Part shown: positions 1-7,071 of the stretch, piece by piece
Layout of the letters: every line of letters begins with the position of its first letter
Numbering within the stretch: the stretch's first letter is position 1
Assembly: GCA_003149835.1 (NCBI GenBank)
Contig: QAMX01000010.1
Span: forward strand, 1-13,788
Direction: 5' to 3'
DNA: 13,788 nucleotides
From: Clostridiales bacterium
Lineage (GTDB): Bacteria > Bacillota > Clostridia > Oscillospirales > QAMX01
Made by a program: the position numbers and the translations under genes
Notes under the pieces: model-generated
Seen by the model: only the letters and a program-made list of their open reading frames with translations
The model's database searches: none
What the model was told of the DNA's origin: nothing

Positions 1-19
1 GAATCGGATGTTTATCCAT
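1..19 (-). CDS. 5' end of a possible downstream cistron (partial)
   Basis: On the minus strand, 37 bp after the stop of the 731-residue protein, an ATG at base 19 is preceded by GGAG (bases 28-31) at an 8-nt spacing. Only six codons (MDKHPI) fit before the edge, so no function can be given. The position and spacing suggest a second gene in the same operon. It may also be a chance start. Confidence 0.35.
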
Positions 20-55
20 TGAAGCGTCTCCGCAAATGGCAGATCATAGAACCGA

Positions 56-2251
56 TTATTCGTTTTCTCCGATGAAACCGAAGCATCTGCCCATCCAGTA
101 AGCGTACAGGAAGTCAGCCGGAGCCCGCTTTCTGCGCTTGAGGCCGGAGCCATTCAGGCAGAGAATACGTTTGTTTTCGCCGCTGTTCATATCCTGAACG
201 TAGATGCCGCCTGGCGTCGACATGTAGATGAGGCCAAGGTCGGGGAATACGGCAAAATTGCTGATAAAGTCAATTTCCATGCCCTTATCGACGCGCTCAA
301 AGTCGAATTTGTTTTCGCTCTTATAGAGTCCACGGTTGGTCGAAACGTACAGCACATCACCGGCAAAGGCATAGTCGATGACATGCAGACCCTCGAGACC
401 GTGACCCTTGGCCCAACCATCCGGCGCATAGCCTTCGACGCCGAGCGAGACGATATAACCGTCCTCAGGGGATCTTTTGAACACGGTTTTGTGCCCGGCG
501 CATCCGGACAAACCGTATACCGTACCGCCGGGGACAACCGACGGCTTGACGGCAGAGCTATGCCAGAAAGCGGCAAAATAGGTCTTTGTCTGCTGCCAAT
601 CGGATTCTCCTTCGGCTTTCTGATAGATGCGTCCATCCGAAGAGCGGACGAAGTGTGCCGCGCCGTCAAAGAAGTTAATATAGGTGTTCTCAAGGCCATT
701 CCGTGCGAGTTCGTCGTCGCGGCAGGGAATCTCGGCCTCAGCAACCTTCCAGATTGTGCCGATTGAGTTCATCGTGGCGTTGAAGTCCACGCTCTTGAAG
801 ATGCCGCAGTCGGTCACCGCATAAAATACGTTGTCATGATACAGATCTTCATAGACGCGCGACGCCTTGGAACACGGAATGTTGACCTTTTTCCATTGGA
901 AACCACCGGATCTGCTGATATAAACGCCGTCGTTCGTCGCAGCCAGCATAACGCGGAGCGTCTGACGCGAGTATATGATATCAACCGCACCGGCAGGAAC
1001 CGGGAGCATCTCGAAACGCTCGTTGTTATAGCCGCGGATCAGCTCACCGTGTTCTGTCAGGAAGGTCATGATCGTGTCGTCTTCAGCATTTGAAATAAAC
1101 CTTGTGACCGTGCGCGCCAGCCAACCGTCCATCCGGCAGGGGCTGCCTTTCCATTCGAACTCATTGTCAATCGGACGATCCTTCATTCGAATAGCCGTTT
1201 TGCCCTTATCTGTCAGGGTCAGATTGGGCCGTTTCTGCACGGTATTCAGTTTGGGCTCAAACCAGCCTTCAATATCATAGCCCTCCAGGCTATCGATTGC
1301 TCCGGCGCGATCATAGTCACCGCCGAGAATTGCCCCCTTGAAAAAGTTAAACGGGGTCATCAGGTCATCTTTGAAGATGTTCCAGAGCTGTTCGAGATAA
1401 GCGCGGTAGAAACCGCGTTTGACCGGGTCTTCTTCAATGCGGTCGAGCACAAACAGATCCGCAAACGTATGCTCCGCATCGTCGTGGTCGCGCCGGAGCT
1501 GCCCATTTGCGGCAATGGCTTCGGGCGTCTGATACTTTTCAACGCCGAGACGGGAGCAGAGATGCTCATAGAGGTCGCCGAAACGCTGGTCGCCGGTCAC
1601 ATGGAAGAGCATTTTCGCACCGGCCATCGCCATCAGCAGCGTATCGCCCGGGACATCGTTCGGCTCAAACAGAATCGCCGTTGACGGATCGCCGTCGGGC
1701 AGGAGGGAGTTCATTTTATCCTTGATGTAAACCCGTTCGCCCAGAATCTGCAAATTTTCACGGATCTGCTCTTTCTGTTTGTCATCCGCCGCAAGAATAT
1801 AATAAGTCGTCAGACCTCGGATGTAATGGTCGTGATTGTGATGGCTCGGCGAAGTAATATAACGCATTCCGGCAAATTTACCTTTGCCCTGCATGACGAT
1901 CTTATCGGAGAGACCGTCGCCGCGCTCTTCCTCCGTCAGTCCATGCATCAGCAGATAGCCGCGGCAGAGCACACCCGGCGTTCCGCTCAGGTGAATACAG
2001 TTGGTCATGCAGCGCAGAACTTCATCCGCATCCTTTCTGACCGCTTCGTCGTGTGTAGCAGCATACTTGAAACCCAGACCCGAGAGATAGATTCCTGTCC
2101 AGGTAACCGCATGCGCGAAGACCTTGTCATCCGGATCTACCAGGTTACCCTGCTGATCACAGTTCACGCTGGAACCCACGAGTCCACCGTCAATCAAGTG
2201 GTCGCGCCGCATTCTTTGATCGAGGATGGCAGCCTTTTCTTTCAGTGTCAT
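56..2251 (-). CDS. Large cytosolic protein: alpha-helical N-terminal domain plus beta-propeller-like C-terminal domain, function unknown
   Basis: 731 residues with no signal peptide or membrane segment, so probably cytosolic. Residues ~1-400 are helix-rich with many conserved-looking aromatic, His and Asp residues: HAVTWTGIYLSGLGFKYAATHDEA at ~47-70, SPSHHNHDHYIRG at 134-146, RRDHDDAEHTFAD at 253-265. This style recalls the (alpha/alpha)6 toroids of glycan-active enzymes. Residues ~430-690 contain repeats of the form 'DGVYISRSGGFQWKKV' (441-456), 'CGIFKSVD' (482-489), 'RGLYKSENKFDFERV' (640-654) and 'GGIYVQD' (681-687), like the BNR/sialidase or VPS10-type blades of a beta-propeller. A basic tail (KRRKR, 705-709) ends the protein. 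The start is supported by GGAGG 7 nt upstream of the ATG. A role in intracellular carbohydrate processing is inference only; no catalytic motif was identified. Its upstream region carries an IS110 scar. Confidence 0.8.
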   Translation of the reverse strand: MTLKEKAAILDQRMRRDHLIDGGLVGSSVNCDQQGNLVDPDDKVFAHAVTWTGIYLSGLGFKYAATHDEAVRKDADEVLRCMTNCIHLSGTPGVLCRGYLLMHGLTEEERGDGLSDKIVMQGKGKFAGMRYITSPSHHNHDHYIRGLTTYYILAADDKQKEQIRENLQILGERVYIKDKMNSLLPDGDPSTAILFEPNDVPGDTLLMAMAGAKMLFHVTGDQRFGDLYEHLCSRLGVEKYQTPEAIAANGQLRRDHDDAEHTFADLFVLDRIEEDPVKRGFYRAYLEQLWNIFKDDLMTPFNFFKGAILGGDYDRAGAIDSLEGYDIEGWFEPKLNTVQKRPNLTLTDKGKTAIRMKDRPIDNEFEWKGSPCRMDGWLARTVTRFISNAEDDTIMTFLTEHGELIRGYNNERFEMLPVPAGAVDIIYSRQTLRVMLAATNDGVYISRSGGFQWKKVNIPCSKASRVYEDLYHDNVFYAVTDCGIFKSVDFNATMNSIGTIWKVAEAEIPCRDDELARNGLENTYINFFDGAAHFVRSSDGRIYQKAEGESDWQQTKTYFAAFWHSSAVKPSVVPGGTVYGLSGCAGHKTVFKRSPEDGYIVSLGVEGYAPDGWAKGHGLEGLHVIDYAFAGDVLYVSTNRGLYKSENKFDFERVDKGMEIDFISNFAVFPDLGLIYMSTPGGIYVQDMNSGENKRILCLNGSGLKRRKRAPADFLYAYWMGRCFGFIGENE

Positions 2252-2342
2252 GATTGTTCCTCCTCGTATAATAAGTTTAAAAGTTAATAGTTACAGGAAC
2301 CAACAGATTTTGAGATACCCGGGATACAATAGCTGTAGGGCG

Positions 2343-2590
2343 GCAGGGCGAGGCCGATTCGCTGACCCGGAAGCAACAGCAAAGGCCGTACAGGCCGCTG
2401 CCAGAGGTTCCTATCGCCTTCCCAAGACTGTCAACAACTCCACCAATCAAGCCATGTCCGCCTTCGTCGCTTCTATGAGAGCAACGGAGAGCCAGATCAA
2501 GGTGCTGGTGAAAGCCATTGAACAGCAGTTTGAAATCATCCCCAAGACCTTGACCTCAATCCCAGGCATTGGAAAAGTCTACTCCGCGTT
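2343..2590 (+). pseudogene. IS110-family transposase fragment, truncated at both ends
   Basis: A plus-strand frame encodes GRGRFADPEATAKAVQAAAR followed by SYRLPKTVNNSTNQ, ATESQIKVLVKAIEQQFEII and LTSIPGIGKVYSA. This matches my memory of the middle of IS110/IS116/IS902 transposases: the linker and coiled region just before, and the first residues of, the C-terminal Tnp domain (the 'S(I/V)PGIG.VYSA' signature). The N-terminal RuvC-like DEDD domain and most of the C-terminal domain with its catalytic Ser are missing, so it cannot transpose. Similarity stops abruptly after YSA, and the frame runs on into unrelated sequence to base 2669. No start codon of its own is evident. Confidence 0.75.
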
Positions 2591-2716
2591 GAAAAAAACA
2601 CAGTCGGCAGGGCTTTGCCTGGCGTACGCTTTTTTCACCTTCTGCGTGTTTTGCTGCTCCTTTCGTTGAATTTTTCTTTTCTTTTCTTTTTTCTCTTGAC
2701 ATCACTCCATTAGACT

Positions 2717-2730
2717 TATTGTATACAATA
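2717..2730. promoter_or_regulatory. 14-bp perfect palindrome resembling a GntR/FCD-type operator
   Basis: TATTGTATACAATA is its own reverse complement. The core TTGTATACAA fits the TNGTNNNACNA pattern recognised by many GntR-family regulators of the FadR/FCD group, which often control sugar-acid genes. A TTGACA lies at 2696-2701 on the plus strand, but no convincing -10 box sits 16-18 bp from it, so the promoter it would control is unclear. The nearest genes are the minus-strand 731-residue gene (465 bp away, beyond the IS110 scar) and nothing intact on the plus strand. Confidence 0.5.
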
Positions 2731-2794
2731 CTGCGAGAACTTTCGCCCAACCTGTCTACGGTACGGCGAAAGCAAAATGAGCGAAGCCGTTACC

Positions 2795-3146
2795 ACGTCT
2801 TCTTCTCACTTAATGTTTAATATACCACATTACAAACAACAATTCAAGTGTATTTGGAAAAAACAAGCAAAGCAGGTTTTTTTGAAAAAATTTGATTTTA
2901 TATATCCATTATACATATCATGTGATAAGAAAAATTCAAACTCAAAAAGCAAGATCAATAAAAAAACATATGCAGACGGCAATCTGCGGCTGACCGGGTT
3001 GTATATTAAAACGAAAGGAAGACAGGGAATCGCCTTGGCAAAGCATTTCCCAGAGCGACAAATGAGCCAACCGGCTTTATCGATCAGGCTTTTTAGCGCA
3101 GCACAACGGTATTTTTCTCGGGATATTTTTTTCAGCAAGGCAAAAT
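2795..3146. other. AT-rich stretch without a supported gene
   Basis: This segment is clearly richer in A+T than the flanking genes, with runs such as ATATATCCATTATACATATC near 2900. Short open frames exist on both strands (134 codons plus, 102 codons minus), but neither has a recognisable domain, a convincing ribosome-binding site or plausible composition. I see no intact gene. It is most simply degraded foreign or intergenic DNA next to the IS110 scar. Confidence 0.5.
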
Positions 3147-3180
3147 TATTGGGCGGCTTTCATGCGAAAGCCGCCCAATA
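3147..3180. terminator. Strong 14-bp hairpin, probable terminator or repeat-derived stem-loop
   Basis: TATTGGGCGGCTTT (3147-3160) and AAAGCCGCCCAATA (3167-3180) are perfect inverted repeats separated by the 6-nt loop CATGCG. Read on the minus strand the stem is followed by TAATTTTGCC, a weak T-rich tail. On the plus strand there is none. It would lie downstream of the minus-strand zinc-ribbon gene and the sortase-like fragment, so minus-strand termination is the likelier role. A mobile-element end is the alternative. Confidence 0.5.
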
Positions 3181-3393
3181 GATGGACGATTTTGTTCTAA
3201 GGGAGTTGCGGTTCCGTATAATGCTGTATAGCGTGGGATCAGCTGGATTTCCATCAGGAGCGCTGTTTTTTAGAGTCTTTCGGAAATTCCAAGATGCAGA
3301 GCGAAGGAATGAGTTACAGCGGCAGCTCGCTCCTCGTAAAGCGAAACACATTGCCCCTGCGTGCTTGCAAAAAGGGATGTAGACACTTCCTGA
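3181..3393. other. Non-coding or decayed coding sequence
   Basis: No intact gene is seen. On the minus strand all three frames carry short protein-like stretches in succession, for example SLYEERAAAVTHSFALHLGI (about 3282-3341) and, in another frame, LIPRYTALYGTATPLEQNRP (about 3186-3245). This is what a decayed gene with frameshifts could look like, but I do not recognise the family and it may be chance. Confidence 0.3.
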
Positions 3394-3528
3394 ATATAAG
3401 CCTGCAATAACGGTGCTGCGTGTACCATCTTGATCGGTGACGTTGCTTTTGCAGGTGGAAAGTCCGACCAAGGCGGTATTGGCGCTGATTTCACCGTCTA
3501 TATATTTGTCCGCAGCCTCTGCTATTTT
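3394..3528 (-). pseudogene. Possible C-terminal fragment of a sortase (class B-like)
   Basis: The minus-strand frame opened by a TGA at 3531 reads KIAEAADKYIDGEISANTAL, then VGLSTCKSNVTDQDGTRSTV and IAGLY. 'GLSTC' followed 11 residues later by Arg and a hydrophobic strand resembles the sortase active-site region (TLxTC with the catalytic Cys, then the catalytic Arg ~9-12 residues on). Nothing upstream of this region of a sortase is present. The frame starts inside the last codons of the CD1247-type gene, so it has no start codon or ribosome-binding site and should be inactive. The call rests on a short motif only and may be coincidence. Confidence 0.3.
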
Positions 3529-3959
3529 TCATCCGCGCCGTGCTCATGATGGCAGCATTCGCAGCCGGCGTCGTCACAGTCGCATTCATCCTCCAAATGC
3601 AGCTCGATGTCCAACAGCTCGCCGCAGGCCGGGCAGGTGAGATCGCCCTGCTCGATCTCGTCAAAATCGAGGTAAATTGTTTCGCCGCATTTCGGACACT
3701 CGATTTCATAGAGCTCCTCATCGTCGTCTTCTTCGTCGTCGTCATCGAAATTGATATCGTCGTCATACACATCGGAGAAAAGCGCGTCGACGTCCTCGGT
3801 CAACAGCGCGATATCGTCTTCATTTTCCGAGACGGCCTGAGCCATTTCGCCGAGCAGATCGACAATCGTCAGCAGCAGCTTGTCCGCCGGTTCCTCTGCG
3901 GAGAGCTTCATTCCATCGGCGATGCCTTTCAGGTATGCCGCTTTTTCAGTTAACGTCAT
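3522..3959 (-). CDS. CD1247-type acidic zinc-ribbon protein
   Basis: 145 residues. The N-terminus MTLTEKAAYLKGIADGMKLS matches the helical CD1247 N-terminal domain of small clostridial proteins of unknown function. It continues with a helical stretch to ~residue 60, an extremely acidic linker (residues 66-82, almost all Asp/Glu), then a zinc ribbon with CPKC (88-91) and CPAC (109-112), and a Cys/His-rich tail (C126, C128, C133, C135, C136, H137, H138, H140). The frame is open 23 codons further upstream, but the domain begins at this ATG and an AAAGGA sits 12 nt before it, so this start is chosen. It lies 73 bp after efp on the same strand with a hairpin between. Function unknown; metal binding is inferred from the cysteines. 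Confidence 0.85.
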   Translation of the reverse strand: MTLTEKAAYLKGIADGMKLSAEEPADKLLLTIVDLLGEMAQAVSENEDDIALLTEDVDALFSDVYDDDINFDDDDEEDDDEELYEIECPKCGETIYLDFDEIEQGDLTCPACGELLDIELHLEDECDCDDAGCECCHHEHGADEK

Positions 3960-3987
3960 GTTAGTATCGGTTCCTTTCAGTAGAATC

Positions 3988-4015
3988 CCGCCCTTTTCAC
4001 ACAAGAAAAGGGCGG
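3988..4015 (-). promoter_or_regulatory. 11-bp hairpin between efp and the zinc-ribbon gene
   Basis: CCGCCCTTTTC (3988-3998) and GAAAAGGGCGG (4005-4015) form a perfect stem with the 6-nt loop ACACAA. It lies 17 bp after the efp stop. On neither strand is it followed by a T-run, so it is not a textbook intrinsic terminator. It could stabilise the efp 3' end, mark a processing site or attenuate read-through into the downstream gene. Confidence 0.5.
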
Positions 4016-4032
4016 AAGCCTGATTCAATAAA

Positions 4033-4596
4033 TTATTTCTTGCAGCGTTCCAGATATTCTCCGGTACGCGTGTCGATTTTCAGGATATCGCCGTTGTCGA
4101 TAAAAAGAGGGACCTTGATCATCGCGCCGGTTTCCAGGGTCGCGGGTTTAGTGACGTTGGTCGCCGTATCGCCGCGGAAGCCCGGTTCCGTATCCGTGAC
4201 TTCGAGCTCGACAAAAGTCGGAACCTCAACGCCGAACACGCTGCCCTTGTAAGACAGAATCTTGCAGTTCATGTTTTCCTTGACGAATTTGAATTCGTCG
4301 CCCAAAATGCTGCCGTTGACCGGGAGCTGCTCATAGGTTTCCAGATCCATGAAATAATACAGGTCGCCGTCGCTGTACAGATACTGCATTTCCTTGCGCT
4401 CGACAAACGCGGGCGGGAACTTGTCCGTGGGGTTAAACGTGCGCTCGACGACGGCGCCCGAAATCACGTTGCGCAGCTTTGTTCTGACAAACGCGGCGCC
4501 TTTACCGGGCTTGACATGCTGAAACTCTATGATCTGCATGACCTGCCCGTCCATATCAAATGTGACACCGTTTCTGAATTCACCGGCTGAAATCAT
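4033..4596 (-). CDS. efp: Elongation factor P
   Basis: 187 residues, the usual EF-P length. EF-P binds the ribosome between the P and E sites and helps peptide-bond formation at proline runs. Three beta-barrel domains are evident: a KOW-like domain I (1-64), and the OB domains II and III (about 65-187), with the signature [12 protein letters not shown] near the C-terminus. The modifiable tip is the PGKG loop with Lys32, so an unmodified or Lys-modified factor is expected rather than the Arg type. GGAGG lies 7 nt before the ATG, and a good promoter (4627-4655) directly precedes it. Start and identity are secure. Confidence 0.97.
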   Translation of the reverse strand: MISAGEFRNGVTFDMDGQVMQIIEFQHVKPGKGAAFVRTKLRNVISGAVVERTFNPTDKFPPAFVERKEMQYLYSDGDLYYFMDLETYEQLPVNGSILGDEFKFVKENMNCKILSYKGSVFGVEVPTFVELEVTDTEPGFRGDTATNVTKPATLETGAMIKVPLFIDNGDILKIDTRTGEYLERCKK

Positions 4597-4626
4597 CCAT
4601 ATACCTCCAAAATTGATTACCTATTT

Positions 4627-4655
4627 ATTCTATAATATTTTGTCCGAAATTTCAA
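4627..4655 (-). promoter_or_regulatory. Sigma-A promoter of efp
   Basis: On the minus strand TTGAAA (4655-4650), a 17-bp spacer and TAGAAT (4632-4627) lie 31 bp before the efp start, just outside the end of the PRPP synthetase gene. efp can therefore be transcribed independently of the upstream gene. Confidence 0.65.
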
Positions 4656-4688
4656 GTCTTTTTTCTGGCTTTTGCGATATTTTCACGG

Positions 4689-5858
4689 CTATACGCGGTT
4701 ATATTTCGCAAGAAAGCGTTTCACCCGCGCCGACGGGTCGAGCAGCTCGCTCATCGACTGGTCGTGGTTCAGCGTATTGATGATATAAGCGATGTATTTC
4801 GCCATATCCACCTCGCAGAACCACGGGCGTTTCCGCAGCTCCGGAGAACGGTAAATCAGATTTGTCGTGAAGATTCGCTCGATATATCCCTGTTCATAGG
4901 CTTTGTCGAACGCCTCTAAGCCTTCCACAAAAAGGCCGAAGGTGGAGCAGGCGAAGATCCGGCGGGCGTTGCGGTCTTTGAGCTGCTTGGCGATATCAAG
5001 CATCGAATCGCCGGAGGAGATCATATCGTCGACGATCACGATGTCCTTTCCATCCACGTTGCTGCCCAAAAATTCGTGCGCAATGATGGGGTTGCGGCCG
5101 TTGACGATGGTCGAATAGTCGCGGCGCTTATAGAACATGCCGAGGTCGATCCCTAACACTGTGGAGTAATAGATACAGCGGTTCATGCCGCCTTCGTCGG
5201 GAGAGACGATCATCAGGTGATCGCGGTCAATTTTGAGATCTTGGGTATCGTTGACAAGCGCCTTGATCATCTGATAGGTGGAGGGGACGGTTTCAAAGCT
5301 CGCGTTGGGGATCGCGTTCTGAACGCGCGCGTCGTGCGCGTCAAAGGTGATGATGTTGTTGACGCCCATGCGGACCAGCTCCTGCAACGCGAGGGCGCAG
5401 TCCAAGGACTCCCGCGCGGAGCGGCGATGCTGTCTGGATTCGTAGAGCATCGGCATGATGACCGTGACACGGCGGGGCTTGCCTGCGGCGGCGGAGATGA
5501 GCCGTTTCAAATCCTGAAAATGATCATCGGGGCTCATCGGGACTTCCTTGCCGTACATCCGGTAGGTCACGCCGTAATTGAAGCAATCCACAATGATAAA
5601 CAAATCGTCGCCGCGGACGGAGGAATTGATGATTCCCTTGGCCTCGCCGGTTCCGAAACGCGGACAGCGGACGTCGAGCATATAGGAATCGCGCGTATAC
5701 TCGTCTTCGATGGACGGAGCGATCAGCCCCTTTCTGACGACCTCTTTCCGCCAGCTCACCAGATACCGGTTGATGCTCGCGCAGATATCCTCACACCCGC
5801 GCATGCCGATGATCGCCAGCTCGCCGACGGGCAAATTATGCAGTTCCTCCAACACCAT
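4689..5858 (-). CDS. prs: Ribose-phosphate pyrophosphokinase, long clostridial form
   Basis: 389 residues. It makes PRPP from ribose 5-phosphate and ATP, the precursor of purines, pyrimidines, His, Trp and NAD. Seen: SRQHRRSARESLDCALALQE (141-160) and FDAHD (172-176, the DxH metal site) in the N-terminal half, and the PRPP-binding loop DIVIVDDMISSGDS (272-285) in the C-terminal phosphoribosyltransferase fold. It is ~75 residues longer than the usual ~315-residue enzyme, with an N-terminal extension and a C-terminal tail. Start: an upstream in-frame ATG at 5867 directly touches GGAGGA (5868-5873) and is too close to use. The ATG at 5858 has that site at an ideal 9-nt spacing. It has its own promoter at 5936-5965. 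Whether it is the main PRPP synthetase or a paralogue cannot be told here. Confidence 0.88.
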   Translation of the reverse strand: MVLEELHNLPVGELAIIGMRGCEDICASINRYLVSWRKEVVRKGLIAPSIEDEYTRDSYMLDVRCPRFGTGEAKGIINSSVRGDDLFIIVDCFNYGVTYRMYGKEVPMSPDDHFQDLKRLISAAAGKPRRVTVIMPMLYESRQHRRSARESLDCALALQELVRMGVNNIITFDAHDARVQNAIPNASFETVPSTYQMIKALVNDTQDLKIDRDHLMIVSPDEGGMNRCIYYSTVLGIDLGMFYKRRDYSTIVNGRNPIIAHEFLGSNVDGKDIVIVDDMISSGDSMLDIAKQLKDRNARRIFACSTFGLFVEGLEAFDKAYEQGYIERIFTTNLIYRSPELRKRPWFCEVDMAKYIAYIINTLNHDQSMSELLDPSARVKRFLAKYNRV

Positions 5859-5935
5859 CTTTGTCATTCCTCCAAATCACAGATTCGAATCGGCTGTTTT
5901 ATTCCCTATGGAGCCTTATCAAAAGCCACACCCAT

Positions 5936-5965
5936 ATTATACCGCATTTGCCGTATGTCTGACAA
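5936..5965 (-). promoter_or_regulatory. Sigma-A promoter of the PRPP synthetase gene
   Basis: Minus strand TTGTCA (5965-5960), an 18-bp spacer and a perfect TATAAT (5941-5936), 77 bp before the start. It lies immediately downstream of the aminopeptidase stop codon. Confidence 0.7.
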
Positions 5966-5985
5966 GTGACGAACAAGACGATTTT

Positions 5986-7071
5986 TCAGAGAATCAGAAG
6001 ATTTTTTTTGGATTTTGTCAGATTTTCACAGCCGTCCTTCTTGAGAACGACGCAGTCCTCGATCCGGACGCCGAATTTTCCGGGCAGATAGATCCCCGGC
6101 TCGCAGGAAACCACGCCGTTCTCCGGCGTGACATCGCCGCTCTCGGCGCTGTATTCGAGGCTTTCGTGTACTTCGAGCCCCAGTCCGTGCCCCAGCCCGT
6201 GACCGAAACAATCGCCGTAGCCCTTAGAAGCGATATAGGCCCGCGCCGCGCCGTCGATCTCCGACCATTTCCGTCCGGCGCGCGCTTCGCTCAGCCCGAT
6301 CCGCTGCGCCTCCAAAACGATCTCATAGACCGCGCGCATCTCGTCGCTGACTTCTCCGACCGCGACCGTGCGCGTCATATCCGAGCAGTAGCCGCCGCAG
6401 ACCACGCCGAAGTCCATCGTCACAAAATCGCCCCGGCATACGCGCCGCTCTCCGGCTTGCCCGTGCGGCAGGGAACCGTTCGGGCCGCTGACGACGATTG
6501 GATCAAACGACAGCTTTTCGCCGCCGCAGGCGTAGAGATGGTAGATCAGCCTCGCCTCGATCTCCTTTTCCGTCATGCCGGCATGAATATCGCCGAGAAT
6601 TTTTTCAAACGCCGCGTCCGTGACGGCCTGCGCGGCGCGCATGGCGTCCAGCTCGAATTCCGCCTTGGCGGCGCGGAGATAGGCGAGCTGTTTTCCGACC
6701 GGCAGCAGCTCCGCCGACAGCGTTTTGCCAAGCGCCGTATATTCGGCGACGGAGATTTCGCCGTCCTCATAGCAGAGCGCGCCGACGCCGTGCTCTGCCA
6801 GACTGCGGTTGACAATGTCGGGATATTTTTCGCCGCGGCGGATCATTTCCAGCCGAATATGCGGCAGCGCGCTCTGCGCGGCTTCAAAATAGCGAAAGTC
6901 CGTGATGAACAGACAGTCGTCGGGCGTGATCAGCGCCATACCGGCGGAAGAGGCGAAGCCGGTCGCAAAATACCGGTTCACAGGCGAAATCAGCAGCAGC
7001 GCTTTGGCCGGGAATTTGCCCTCGGCGAGCGCGCGCTGAATGCGCCGCAAATTGATGTCGTTTGCCGCCAT
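5986..7071 (-). CDS. M24-family Xaa-Pro aminopeptidase
   Basis: 361 residues. A cytosolic metallopeptidase that removes an N-terminal residue preceding proline. An N-terminal creatinase-like domain (~1-130) is followed by the pita-bread catalytic domain. All five dinuclear-metal ligands are present with correct spacing: D220 (MDFG), D231 (SDMTR, 11 residues on), H295 in GHGLGHGLG, E324 (SCEPGIYLPG, 29 residues after the His) and E338 (RIED). H203 (LPHG) and H302 (VHE) are the usual catalytic histidines. The ribosome-binding site is weak: GAAAGG (7086-7091), partly inside a small hairpin GGCAG-AAC-CTGCC (7075-7087) just before the ATG, which could dampen translation. It could equally be annotated as a prolidase-like dipeptidase; substrate preference cannot be read. 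Confidence 0.93.
   Translation of the reverse strand: MAANDINLRRIQRALAEGKFPAKALLLISPVNRYFATGFASSAGMALITPDDCLFITDFRYFEAAQSALPHIRLEMIRRGEKYPDIVNRSLAEHGVGALCYEDGEISVAEYTALGKTLSAELLPVGKQLAYLRAAKAEFELDAMRAAQAVTDAAFEKILGDIHAGMTEKEIEARLIYHLYACGGEKLSFDPIVVSGPNGSLPHGQAGERRVCRGDFVTMDFGVVCGGYCSDMTRTVAVGEVSDEMRAVYEIVLEAQRIGLSEARAGRKWSEIDGAARAYIASKGYGDCFGHGLGHGLGLEVHESLEYSAESGDVTPENGVVSCEPGIYLPGKFGVRIEDCVVLKKDGCENLTKSKKNLLIL

Noticed and set aside
2696..2729. Plus-strand promoter TTGACA with TATACA or TACAAT
   Set aside because: The spacers would be 20 and 22 bp, outside the functional range, and no gene follows. Only the palindrome is kept.
2556..2750. 64-codon minus-strand frame with a GAAAGGAG upstream of part of it
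   Set aside because: It runs antisense through the transposase fragment and consists of a low-complexity Lys/Glu stretch produced by the polypyrimidine tract at 2670-2694.
2777..3181. 134-codon plus-strand open frame and a 102-codon minus-strand frame opposite it
   Set aside because: No recognisable domain, no good ribosome-binding site, biased AT-rich composition, and the two frames overlap each other. Treated as non-coding.
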